Of a DNA stretch of 21,395 bases, positions 1 to 10,646 are shown piece by piece (position 1 is the stretch's first letter; each line of letters starts with the position of its first letter). Origin of the DNA: Phytophthora quininea (lineage: Eukaryota > Oomycota > Peronosporomycetes > Peronosporales > Peronosporaceae). The position numbers and the translations under genes are program-made. The notes beneath the pieces are model-generated. The model did not search any database. It was not told the DNA's origin and was given only the letters and a program-made list of their open reading frames with translations. The stretch spans positions 1 through 21,395 of the forward strand of contig JAAVTG010000960.1 in the NCBI GenBank assembly GCA_011947345.1, read 5' to 3'.

Positions 1-324
1 CCTAAACCCTAAACCCTAAACCCTAAACCCAACCCTCAACCCTAAACCCTAAACCCTAAACCTAAACCCTAAACCCTAAACCCTAAACCCTAAACCCTCA
101 CACCCTAAAACCCTAAACCTCTAAACCCTAAACCCTAAACCCTAAACCCTAAACCCTAAACCCTAAACCCTAAACCCTAAACCCTAAACCCTAAACCCTA
201 AACCCTAAACCCTAAACCCTAAACCCTAAACCCTAAACCCTAAACCCTAAACCCTAAACCCTAAACCCTAAACCCTAAACCCTAAACCCTAAACCCTAAA
301 CCCTAAACCCTAAACCCTAAACCC
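1..324. repeat. Telomere, CCCTAAA heptamer array
   Basis: About 45 tandem copies of CCCTAAA, the C-strand of a TTTAGGG telomere, oriented as expected at the left end of a chromosome. Most copies are perfect. Variant or slipped units occur near 28-62 and 97-122, including CCCAACCCTCAA and CACCCTAAAA forms. The array stops abruptly at a run of CACACA near 325. This repeat type is known from oomycetes, plants and some algae. Confidence 0.98.
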
Positions 325-1114
325 ACACACACACACTCACACTCCACACACACTCACACTCTACACATACACATACACATACTCACACTCTCATACTCAT
401 ACTTTACACACATTCACACTCTACAACACTAACACTCTATTCACAATCACACTTTTTTACTCTTACTCTCTATTTACACCCACACATACTTACACTCACA
501 CTCCACACACACTCTACACTCTACACTCTATACACACTCACTCACTCTACACACACTCTACACATACTCACACTCTACACACACTCAAACCCTACAACAC
601 TCAAACCCTACAACACTCATACCTACACACACTCACACTCTACACACACTACACACACTACACACTCTACACACACTCACTCCACACACACTCACAATCT
701 ACACACACTCATACTCACACTCTATACATACTCACACTCACACTCCACAACACTCACCCTCTCACATACACATTCTCATACTCTCACATACTCATACTTT
801 ACACACTTAAACTCTACACACACTCACACTCTATTCACAATCACACTTTTTACACTTACTCTCTATTTACACTCACACATACTCACACTCACACTCCACA
901 TACACTTCTATTCACCACAAACACCCATACTCTACATACACACACACACACCAACACACAAACACCCATCATTTTTCTTCAATTTTTATTACTCACATTT
1001 TCTCTATTCCTTCCTCAACTCCATTTTTTCTCTTCTCACACACTCTTATCTTACACACTCACACTTTACACTACACCCATTTATTCTCTACATACTCCTT
1101 CTTTAAACATTCCT
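325..1114. repeat. Degenerate CA/CT-rich subtelomeric tract
   Basis: Irregular repetition of short words such as CACACACTCACACTCTA, ACACTCAAACCCTACA and CATACTCA, grading after about 960 into a T/C-rich stretch. The words resemble mutated telomere or microsatellite units. No G occurs on the + strand anywhere in this tract. A roughly 60 bp segment around 420-475 recurs imperfectly near 830-895, so there is also larger-scale duplication. No gene is visible. Confidence 0.85.
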
Positions 1115-1992
1115 ATTTCACATACTCATTCTTCTCCATACAATATCTACATTTTTACTCTTACACACCTCCTACACTTACACGTATATACACTCTTACA
1201 CTATCTACTATCCATACTCTCCACATACTTCTTCTTCTTCTCATTTTTCCACATTACTACCTATCTCTACCAAATCACTCAAATCACCTTTCCGATCAAT
1301 CCCAACCCATCTCATTATAATCAACTACTATCATTCTCTTTTTTCTTTTTTCTTTCACTCCCACTCTATCTTTCTGATTTACCTATCACCAAATCATACT
1401 ATTGACACGTTCCTTTTACTCTAACCATATACTACCAACACGCAAACACCAACACATCCATACACAATAACACGCATTCTCTGCATACATCCCCACTCTA
1501 CACACTCCTATTCGACACCTACTCCTACTCTACACAAGCGTACACTCACTCACCTTCATACGATTCCCAAGAACAAATAACACTCTCGCACGCATAGCCA
1601 TCCATGACCTGTTTCCACTACTTCTTATTGATCCTCGTTTCAGTAACTAGTCTACATACGTTTTTGTCGTTCCCATACACACATCTATATATGATACAAC
1701 ACGCTTATTCGACACATATTCTCCCTCGACAACAGACTTCCCAACCTCCAAGTATACGCTGCATACACTCGTACTATACAACCATTCAAACATTCAAACG
1801 TACATACGCGCATTCATTTGCTACACATATTCCGACCTTACACACGATTTGTCTCATAATCACAGACTCAAGGACGTACTTTCATTATGTTCTTCGTTGA
1901 GTCCAACCAGCATGTTCACCTTGCGTCGAAACATATCTCGTCACTGTTTCGAATCCGTCGGGCGTACGATGCCTGCAATGGCGTCTGTGAAC

Positions 1993-2700
1993 GCTCATTG
2001 GCCGATGCACCAGTTTCTGTCGCTGCAAACTATCACCATCTTCTTCCCCACATACGAAAACGTAGTCTCCTAAGTTCTCATCCCAAACGGGAGTAAGCGG
2101 CCGTAATGAACCTTCCTGATCGTTGACTGCTTGACAGGCCTGTCTCTATCACTTCGCAGTGTCACCATCGTGTTCCGCGTATACAAACACGTGATTCTCC
2201 AAGGTTTTAGTCGAATCAGGTGTGTGCCACCGTAGATAACGTTGCTACTCGCTGATTGGCTGATGGGTCTGTCTCTGTAATCTCAGACAATCTACATCGT
2301 GTTCTCCACATATGAAAACGTCGTCTCCCACGTTTTCATCCCAATCCGGTAATTCCGGCCATAGCTATCCTTCCGATCGCTGATTGGGTGATGGGGCTGT
2401 CTCTGTCTTTTCACACTATCACCATCTTCTTCCCCGTATATGAAAGCGTCGTCCCCTACGTTTTCAGCCGAAACCGGTATGTACAGCCGCAGCAATCGTT
2501 CCTGATCGCTGATTGGCTGATGGGCCTGTCTCTGTCATGAAACTATCACCATCATGTTCCTCGTATATGAAAACATAGTCTCCCAAGTTTCCAGCCCAAT
2601 CGGTGCAGTACAGCCGTTGTTATCGATGCGGATCGCTGATTGGCGGATGCGCCTGTTTCTGCTCGCTCAGAGTATCACCATCGTGTTCGCCATACTGAAA
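1993..2700. repeat. 127-129 bp tandem monomer array, block 1
   Basis: Six divergent monomers begin at 1993, 2122, 2251, 2379, 2508 and 2635, spaced 129, 129, 128, 129 and 127 bp. Each starts near GCTGATTGGC (GCTCATTGG in the first) and carries conserved islands CTGTCTCTGTC, TATCACCATC, TATGAAAACGT and AAGTTTTCA. The sixth is cut at about half length and runs into the B tail. The segment upstream of 1993 may be a further, very diverged monomer. Confidence 0.85.
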
Positions 2701-3564
2701 ACCCCAGCTACACTTAGTTTCATTATGCTGTGATCAGTATTACCGTCAGTATCGTCTGATAACCGAAAATAGTGTGTCGAGTAGTACTAACTTGGGCGCT
2801 AAAAAGCAGCGCTACAGGAATAAACAGCAGCACAAGCCCAAAATAGAGCCCATAACGCGACGTCATTTTAGTGCGATACATATGTAGCGCCGACCATATA
2901 TATATACGTAGTCTCCTAAGTTTTCAGCTCAACCGGTGCAGTACAGCCGTTGTTATCGATGCGGATCGCTGATTGGCGGATGCGCCTGTTTCTGCTCGCT
3001 CAGAGTATCACCATCGTGTTCGCCATACTGAAAACCCCAGCTACACTTAGTTTCATTATGCTGTGATCAGTATTAGTGTCAGTATCGTCTGATAACCGAA
3101 AATAGTGTCGAGTAGTACTAACTGGCGCTAAAAAGCGCGCTACAGGAATAAACAGCAGCACAAGCCCAAAATAGAGCCCATAACGCGACGTCATTTTAGT
3201 GCGATACATATGTAGCGCCGACCATATATATATACGTAGTCTCCTAAGTTTTCAGCTCAACCGGTGCAGTACAGCCGTTGTTATCGATGCGGATCGCTGA
3301 TTGGCGGATGCGCCTGTTTCTGCTCGCTCAGAGTATCACCATCCTGTTCGCCATACTGAAAACCCCAGTTACACTTAGTTTCATGCTGTGATCAGTATTA
3401 GTGTCAGTATCGTCTGATAACCGAAAATAGTGTATCGAGTAGTACTCATTTGGGCGCTAAAAGCAGCGCGCTACAGGAATAAACAGCAGCACAAGCCCAA
3501 AATAGAGCCCATAACGCGACGTCATTTAGTGCGATACATATGTAGCGCCGACCATATATATATA
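2574..3564. repeat. Three tandem B units (~330 bp each)
   Basis: Units at 2574-2906, 2907-3234 and 3235-3564. Each comprises about 120 bp of monomer sequence and a ~210 bp tail (ACACTTAGTTTCATTATG ... GCGACGTCATTTTAGTGCG). The tail ends in the near-palindrome GCGATACATATGTAGCGC, then CGACCATATATATATA. The (TA)n end joins directly to the next unit's CGTAGTCTCC. Confidence 0.9.
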
Positions 3565-4431
3565 AGATTTCACATACTCATTCTTCTCTATACAATATCC
3601 GCATATCTACTCTTACACACCTCATACACTTACACCTATATACACTCTTACACCATTATATACTATCCATACCCTCCACATACTTCTTCTTCTTCTCATT
3701 TTTCACATTAACAACCAACTCTTTTAAATCATTCAAATCACCTTTTCTATCAATCCCAATCCATCTCATTATAATCAACTATTATCATTCTTTTCTTTTT
3801 TCTTTTTCTTTCACTCCCACGCTATCTTTCTCATTTACCTATCACCAAATCATACTATTGACACGTTCATTTTACTCAAACCATATACTACCAACACGCA
3901 AACACGAACACATCCATACACAATAACACGCATTCTCTGCATACATTCCCACTCTACACACTCCTATGCTACACCTACTCCTACTCTACACAAGCGTACA
4001 CTCACTCACCTTCATACGATTCCCAATACCACTCGCACGCATAGTCATCCATGACCTGTTTCCACTACTTCTTATTGATCCTCGTTTCATTAACTAGTCT
4101 ACGTACGTTTTTGTCGTTCCCATACACACATCTATATATGATACAACACGCTTATTCGACACATATTCTCCCTCCACAACAGACTTCCCAACCTCCAATG
4201 ATACGCTGCATACACTCGCACTATACAAACATTCAAACCTACATACGCACATTCATTTGCTACACATATTCCGACCTTACACACCATTTGTCTCATAATC
4301 ACAGACTCAAGGACGTACTTTCATTACGTTCTTCGTTGAGTCCGACCAGCAAGTTCACCTTGCGTCGAAATATATCTCTTCACTGTTTCGATTGAGTCGG
4401 GCGTACGATGCCTGCAATGGCTTTTGTGAAC

Positions 4432-4760
4432 GCTCATTGGCTGATGCACCAGTTTCTGTCGCTGCAAACCATCACCATCTTCTTCCCCACATACGAAAGC
4501 GTCGTCCTCTAAGTTTTCATCCCAATCCGGTAATTCCGGCCATAGCTATCCTTCCTGATCGCTGATTGGGTGATGGGCCTGTCTCTGTCACATCAGACTA
4601 TCACCATCATGTTCTCCGTATATGAAAACATATTTCTCGGGTTTTTAGCCCAATCGGTGGAGCACAGCCGTTGTTATCGATGCGGATCGCTGATTGGCGG
4701 ATGCGCCTGTTTCTGCTCGCTCAGGGTATCACCATCCTGTTCGCCATACTGAAAACCCCA
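4432..4760. repeat. Monomer array, block 2 (3 monomers)
   Basis: Monomer starts at 4432, 4561 and 4689, spaced 129 and 128 bp, with the same conserved islands as block 1. The last runs into the B tail. Confidence 0.8.
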
Positions 4761-4962
4761 GTTACACTTAGTTTCATTATGCTGTGATCCGTATTACCGT
4801 CAGTATCGTCTGATAACCGAAAATAGTGTATCGAGTAGTACTCATTTGGGCGCTAAAAAGCAGCGCGCTACAGGAATAAACAGCAGCAAAAGCCCAAAAT
4901 AGAGCCCATAACGCGACGTCATTTTAGTGCGATACATATGTAGCGCCGACCATATATATATA
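4629..4962. repeat. B unit, single copy in block 2
   Basis: Same head, tail, near-palindrome and (TA)n end as the units at 2574-3564. It carries GTGATCCGTATTACCGTCAG in place of GTGATCAGTATTAGTGTCAG, a variant shared with blocks 3 and 5. Confidence 0.88.
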
Positions 4963-5740
4963 GATTCTATACTATCCATACTCTCCACATACTTCTTCTT
5001 CTTCTCATTTTTCCACATTACTACCTAACTCTTCCAAATCACTCAAATCACCTTTCCTATCAATCCCAATCCATCTCATCATAATCAACTATTATCATTC
5101 TTTCTTTTTTTCTTTTTTTTCTTCACTTCCACTCTATCTTTCTCATTTACCTATCACCAAATCATACTATTTACACTTCCATTTGACTCAAACCATATAC
5201 TACCAACACTCAAACACGAACACATCCATACACAATAACACGCATTCTCTGCATACATTTCCACTCTACACACTCCTATGCTACACCTACTCCTACTCTA
5301 CACAAGCGTACACTCACTCACCTTCATACGATTCCCAATACCACTCTCGCACGCATAGTCATCCATGACCTGTTTCCACTACTTCTTATTGATCCTCGTT
5401 TCATTAACTAGTCTACGTACGTTTTTGTCGTTCCCATACACACATCTATATATGATACAACACGCTTATTCGACACATATTCTCCCTCCACAACAGACTT
5501 CCCAACCTCCAATGATACGCTGCATACACTCGCACTATACAAACATTCAAACCTACATACGCACATTCATTTGCTACACATATTCCGACCTTACACACCA
5601 TTTGTCTCATAATCACAGACTCAAGGACGTACTTTCATTATGTTCTTCGTTGAGTCCAACCAGCAAGTTCACCTTGCGTCGAAATATATCTCTTCACTGT
5701 TTCGATTGAGCGTACGATGCCTGCAATGGCTTTTGTGAAC

Positions 5741-6065
5741 GCTCATTGGCGGATGCACCAGTTTCTGTCGCTGCAAACCATCACCATCTTCTTCCCCACA
5801 TACGAAAGCGTCGTCCTCTAAGTTTTCATCCCAATCCGGTAATTCCGGCCATAGCTATCCTTCCTGATCGCTGATTGGGTGATGGGCCTGTCTCTGTCAC
5901 ATCAGACTATCACCATCATGTTCCCGTATATGAAAACATATTTCTCCGGGTTTTAGCCCAATCGGTGGAGCACAGCCGTTGTTATCGATGCGGATCGCTG
6001 ATTGGCGGATGCGCCTGTTCTGCTCGCTCAGAGTATCACCATCCTGTTCGCCATACTGAAAACCC
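5741..6065. repeat. Monomer array, block 3 (3 monomers)
   Basis: Monomer starts at 5741, 5870 and 5998, spaced 129 and 128 bp, in the same order and type as block 2. Confidence 0.8.
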
Positions 6066-6263
6066 CAGTTACACTTAGTTTCATTATGCTGTGATCCGTA
6101 TTACCGTCAGTATCGTCTGATAACCGAAAATAGTGTATCGAGTAGTACTCATTTGGGCCTAAAAAGCAGCGCTACAGGAATAAACAGCAAAAGCCCAAAA
6201 TAGAGCCCATAACGCGACGTCATTTTAGTGCGATACATATGTAGCGCCGACCATATATATATA
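5937..6263. repeat. B unit, single copy in block 3
   Basis: Close match to the block 2 unit, with small deletions (for example GGGCCTAAAAAGC and AAACAGCAAAAGCCC). Confidence 0.88.
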
Positions 6264-7043
6264 GATTCTATACTATCCATACTCTCCACATACTTCTTCT
6301 TCTTCTCATTTTTCCACATTACTACCTAACTCTTCCAAATCACTCAAATCACCTTTCCTATCAATCCCAATCCATCTCATCATAATCAACTATTATCATT
6401 CTTTTCTTTTTTCTTTTTTCTTTCACTTCCACTCTATCTTTCTCATTTACCTATCACCAAATCATACTATTTACACTTCCATTTGACTCAAACCATATAC
6501 TACCAACACTCAAACACGAACACATCCATACACAATAACACGCATTCTCTGCATACATTTCCACTCTACACACTCCTATGCTACACCTACTCCTACTCTA
6601 CACAAGCGTACACTCACTCACCTTCATACGATTCCCAATACCACTCGCACGCATAGTCATCCATGACCTGTTTCCACTACTTCTTATTGATCCTCGTTTC
6701 ATTAACTAGTCTACGTACGTTTTTGTCGTTCCCATACACACATCTATATATGATACAACACGCTTATTCGACACATATTCTCCCTCCACAACAGACTTCC
6801 CAACCTCCAATGATACGCTGCATACACTCGCACTATACAAACATTCAAACCTACATACGCACATTCAGTTGCTACACATATTCCGACCTTACACCCCATT
6901 TGTCTCATAATCACATACTCAAGGACGTACTTTCATTATGTTCTTCGTTGAGTCCCGCCAGCAAGTTCACCTTGCGTCGAAACATATCTCGTCACTGTTT
7001 CGAATCCGTCGGGCGTACGATGCCTGCAATGGCGTATGTGAAC

Positions 7044-7500
7044 GCCCATTGGCGGATGCACCAGTTTCTGTCGCTGCAAACTATCACCATCTTCTTCCCC
7101 ACATACGAAAGCGTCGTCCTCTAAGTTTTCATCCCAATCCGGTAATTCCGGCCATAGCTATCCTTCCTGATCGCTGATTGGGTGATGGGCCTGTCTCTGT
7201 CACATCAGACTATCACCATCATGTTCCCCGTATATGAAAGCGTCGTCCCCTAAGTTTTCAGCCGAAACCGGTATGTACAGCCGCAGCAATCGTTCCTGAT
7301 CGCTGATTGGCTGATGGACCTGTCTCTGTCACATCAGACTATCACCATCATGTTCTCCGTATATGAAAACATAGTTCCCAAGTTTTCAGCTCAATCGGTG
7401 GAGTACAGCCGTTGTTTTCGTTGCGGATCGCTGATTGGCGGATGCGCCTGTTTCTGCTCGCTCAGAGTATCACCATCCTGTTCGCCATACTGAAAACCCC
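7044..7500. repeat. Monomer array, block 4 (4 monomers)
   Basis: Monomer starts at 7044, 7173, 7302 and 7430, spaced 129, 129 and 128 bp. The extra monomer relative to block 3 is the type containing CCGGTATGTACAGCCGCAGC. Confidence 0.8.
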
Positions 7501-8036
7501 AGTTACACTTAGTTTCATTATGCTGTGATCAGTATTAGTGTCAGTATCGTCTGATAACCGAAAATAGTGTATCGAGTAGTACTCATTTGGGCGCTAAAAA
7601 GCAGCGCGCTACAGGAATAAACAGCAGCACAAGCCCAAAATAGAGCCCATAACGCGACGTCATTTTAGTGCGATACATATGTAGCGCCGACCATATATAT
7701 ATACGTAGTCTCCTAAGTTTTCAGCTCAACCGGTGCAGTACAGCCGTTGTTATCGATGCGGATCGCTGATTGGCGGATGCGCCTGTTTCTGCTCGCTCAG
7801 AGTATCACCATCCTGTTCGCCATACTGAAACCCCAGTTACACTTAGTTTCATTATGCTGTGATCAGTATTAGTGTCAGTATCGTCTGATAACCGAAAATA
7901 GTGTATCGAGTAGTACTCATTTGGGCGCTAAAAGCAGCGCGCTACAGGAATAAACAGCAGCAACAGCCCAAAATAGAGCCCATAACGCGACGTCATTTTA
8001 GTGCGATACATATGTAGCGCCGACCATATATATATA
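7370..8036. repeat. Two tandem B units in block 4
   Basis: Units at 7370-7703 and 7704-8036. They carry the GTGATCAGTATTAGTGTCAG variant seen in block 1, unlike blocks 2, 3 and 5, so B variants are mixed along the array. Confidence 0.88.
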
Positions 8037-8432
8037 AGCACTTATTCGACACATACCTATACTGTATACAAAGTTACACTCACTCACATTCATTCTATTT
8101 CCGAACAACACACTCATAATCATAATCATCCATAACCTTTTTCCACGACTCATTCTTTATCATGTTCCTTTAACTCTACAACACACTTCTCAACAGCCAA
8201 CTATACTCTACACATACTGTACTATACAAACATTCAAACCTACATACGCACATTCAGTTGCTACGCGTATTCCGACCTTACACACCATTTGTCTCATAAT
8301 CACAGACTCAAGGACGTACTTTCATTATGTTCTTCGTTGAGTTCCACCAGCAAGTTCACCTTGCGTCGAAACATATCTCTTCACTGTTTCGAATCCGTCG
8401 GGCGTACGATGCCTGCAATGGCTTTTGTGAAC

Positions 8433-9140
8433 GCTCATTGGCGGATGCACCAGTTTCTGTCGCTGCAAACCATCACCATCTTCTTCCCCACATACGCAAA
8501 CGTAGTCTCCTAAGTTTTCATCCCAAACGAGATAAGCAGCCGTAATGAACCTTACTGATCGTTGATTGATTGACAAGCCTGTCTCTATCACTTCGCCGTG
8601 TCGCCATCGTGTTCCTCGTATACAAAAACGTAATCCTCCAAGGTTTTAGTCGAAGCAGGTGTGTGCCACCGTAGATAACGTTGCTACTCGCTGATTGGCT
8701 GATGGGTCTGTCTCTGTAATCTCAGACAATCTACATCGTGTTCTCCACATATGAAAACGTCGTCTCCCACGTTTTCATCCCAATCCGGTAATTCCGGCCA
8801 TAGCTATCCTTCCCGATCGCTGATTGGGTGATGGGCCTGTCTCTGTCTTTTCACACTATCACCATCTTCTTCCCCGTATATGAAAGCGTCGTCCCCTACG
8901 TTTTCAGCCGAAACCGGTATGTACAGCCGCAGCAATCGTTCCTGATCGCTGATTGGCTGATGGGCCTGTCTCTGTCACATCAGACTATCACCATCATGTT
9001 CCCGTATATAAAAACGTAGTCTCCTAAGTTTTCAGCTCAACCGGTGCAGTACAGCCGTTGTTATCGATGCGGATCGCTGATTGGCGGATGCGCCTGTTTC
9101 TGCTCGCTCAGAGTATCACCATCCTGTTCGCCATACTGAA
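8433..9140. repeat. Monomer array, block 5 (6 monomers)
   Basis: Monomer starts at 8433, 8561, 8690, 8819, 8948 and 9075, with spacings of 127-129 bp. The order of monomer types repeats that of block 1, so the six-monomer series is probably the ancestral form and blocks 2-4 derive from it by deletion. Confidence 0.8.
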
Positions 9141-9346
9141 AACCCCAGTTACACTTAGTTTCATTCTGCTGTGATCCGTATTACCGTCAGTATCGTCTGA
9201 TAACCGAAAATAGTGTGTCGAGTAGTACTCATTTGGGCGCTAAAAAGCAGCGCGCTACAGGAATAAACAGCAAAAGCCCAAAATAGAGCCCATAACGCGA
9301 CGTCATTTTAGTGCGATACATATGTAGCGCCGACCATATATATATA
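9015..9346. repeat. B unit, single copy in block 5
   Basis: Head starts CGTAGTCTCCTAAGTTTTCA and the tail ends GACCATATATATATA. It shares the GTGATCCGTATTACCGTCAG variant and the AACAGCAAAAGCCC deletion with block 3. Confidence 0.88.
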
Positions 9347-10350
9347 GATTCTATACTATCCATACTTCCACATACTTCTTCTTCTCATTTTTCCACATTA
9401 CTACCTAACTCTTCCAAATCACTCAAATCACCTTTCCTATCAATCCCAATCCATCTCATCATAATCAACTATTATCATTCTTTCTTTTTTCTTTTTTTTC
9501 TTTCACTTCCACTCTATCTTTCTCATTTACCTATCACCAAATCATACTATTTACACTTCCATTTGACTCAAACCATATACTACCAACACTCAAACACGAA
9601 CACATCCATACACAATAACACGCATTCTCTGCATACATTTCCACTCTACACACTCCTATGCTACACTACTCCTACTCTACACAAGCGTACACTCACCACC
9701 TTCATACGATTCCCAATACCACTCGCACGCATAGTCATCCATGACCTGTTTCCACTACTTCTTATTGATCCTCGTTTCATTAACTAGTCTACGTACGTTT
9801 TTGTCGTTCCCATACACACATCTATATATGATACAACACGCTTATTCGACACATATTCTCCCTCGACAACAGACTTCCCAACCTCCAATGATACGCTGCA
9901 TACACTCGCACTATACAAACATTCAAACCTACATACGCACATTCAGTTGCTACGCATATTCCGACCTTGCACACCATTTTTCTCATTAACACATACTCAA
10001 ATGCTTATTCTATCTATATTCTTAGCTGAGTCCCGCCAGCAAGTTCACCTTGCGTCGAAACATATCTCTTCACTGTTTCGAATCCGTCGGGCGTACGATG
10101 CCTGCAATGGCGTCTGTGAACGCTCATTAGCTGAGGGGTCTGTCTCTGTCACTCTTCAGACTATCTCCATCTTCTTCCTGTATATGAAAACGTAGTCTCC
10201 CAAGTTTTCAGCCCAACCCAGTGCGTGTAGACGTTGTTATCGTTCCTGTTCGCTGATTCGCTGATGGGCCTGTCTCTTCACACAAGAGTGCCACCATCGT
10301 GTTCACAGACATTCAAAACCGATGTGTACTTAGTTTCACTATGTGGACTA
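9347..10350. repeat. Subtelomeric higher-order repeat, block 6 (truncated, most internal)
   Basis: A module with the same left junction as blocks 3 and 4, then only two monomers (starts 10122 and 10252, 130 bp apart). The start of a B tail follows (ACTTAGTTTCACTATG near 10330) and fades into unrelated sequence with a TATATATATA run near 10357. This is the most diverged and incomplete block, consistent with the inner, older edge of the array. Confidence 0.75.
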
Positions 10351-10646
10351 GTTTTGTATATATATATTTTTCGTCACACCCACCAATACATGTGGTGCCA
10401 ATACGTATGAAAAGCACATTTAGATTTCGACCAACACTAACCTGGGATCGAAGTATTTTCGGCCTATCATATTAGGGTGCCTCCACCGATTTCAGGTAAA
10501 AGTTGGCTCTAAAGTTTAGGGTTTGCCTCCACACCTCCACCCGAATTCACTGCAATTGGCGTATTCTATATACAAAAGCGCAGTGCAAGACATGAGGCAT
10601 TCGACTGTCTTGTCATTTCTCATTCGACATTCAGTCCAGGCAGTAA
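10351..10646. other. Boundary between subtelomeric array and retroelement region
   Basis: Contains a TATATATATATTTTT run near 10357 and unique-looking sequence. Base composition changes here from G-poor on the + strand to balanced. Two short TTAGGG-containing words occur, near 10472 and 10515-10521, opposite in orientation to the telomere; with so few copies they could be chance. No gene is visible. Confidence 0.5.

Larger units (their letters stand above)
1115..3564. repeat. Subtelomeric higher-order repeat, block 1
   Basis: The longest and most telomere-proximal block. It has a full A module (about 1115-1860; G-poor, pyrimidine/AC-rich, with a C/T tract near 1335-1365), a junction segment (about 1860-1990), six 127-129 bp monomers, then three tandem B units. 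The A module is recognisable by ATGACCTGTTTCCACTACTT at 1603. That 20-mer recurs in blocks 2, 3, 4 and 6. Confidence 0.85.
3565..4962. repeat. Subtelomeric higher-order repeat, block 2
   Basis: A module from about 3565, beginning at GATTTCACATACTCATT, which matches block 1 at about 1114. It is followed by three monomers (starts 4432, 4561, 4689) and one B unit ending in (TA)n at 4962. The 20-mer ATGACCTGTTTCCACTACTT is at 4050. Confidence 0.85.
4963..6263. repeat. Subtelomeric higher-order repeat, block 3 (1,301 bp)
   Basis: Begins with GATTCTATACTATCCATACT directly after the (TA)n of the preceding B unit, so its A module is shorter at the left than in blocks 1 and 2. Three monomers start at 5741, 5870 and 5998, and one B unit ends at 6263. 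It is very similar to the first part of block 4, which suggests recent duplication. Confidence 0.85.
6264..8036. repeat. Subtelomeric higher-order repeat, block 4
   Basis: Same left junction as block 3 (GATTCTATACTATCC after (TA)n). Four monomers start at 7044, 7173, 7302 and 7430, followed by two tandem B units (7370-7703 and 7704-8036; the first overlaps the last monomer). One monomer more and one B unit more than block 3 shows that both levels of repeat change copy number independently. Confidence 0.85.
8037..9346. repeat. Subtelomeric higher-order repeat, block 5 (divergent A module)
   Basis: The A module here (8037-about 8290) is short and diverged. Only pieces such as CTTATTCGACACATA and ACATACGCACATTCAGTTGC match the other blocks, and the segment around ATGACCTG is altered to CATAACCTTTTTCC. 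The monomer part is long, with six starts (8433, 8561, 8690, 8819, 8948, 9075) closely matching block 1. One B unit ends the block. Confidence 0.8.

Noticed and set aside
1604..1900. A frame starting MTCFHYFLLILVS with a signal-peptide-like N-terminus, present in five of the six blocks (1604, 4051, 5365, 6663, 9741).
   Set aside because: Differences between copies are mostly amino-acid-changing (for example GTA/TTA, CAT/CGT, CGA/CCA), lengths vary from 82 to 153 codons, and the ends run into non-coding monomers. It looks like a by-product of a G-poor repeat, not a gene family.
8828..9019. Repeated peptide LIADWLMGLSLS...TITI in monomer arrays, with a 129 bp (43-codon) period.
   Set aside because: Only some monomers are 129 bp; others are 127 or 128, so the frame is lost repeatedly and no frame exceeds about 90 codons. 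A tandem protein repeat is not supported.
1115..10350. CRISPR-like array, considered because of the regular repeats.
   Set aside because: Repeats are long (128 bp and ~330 bp), contiguous and without unique spacers, and the sequence is eukaryotic.
10515..10521. TTTAGGG at the boundary, considered as an interstitial telomere marking an old chromosome end or healed break.
   Set aside because: Only a single heptamer is present, with another short partial match near 10472, well within chance.
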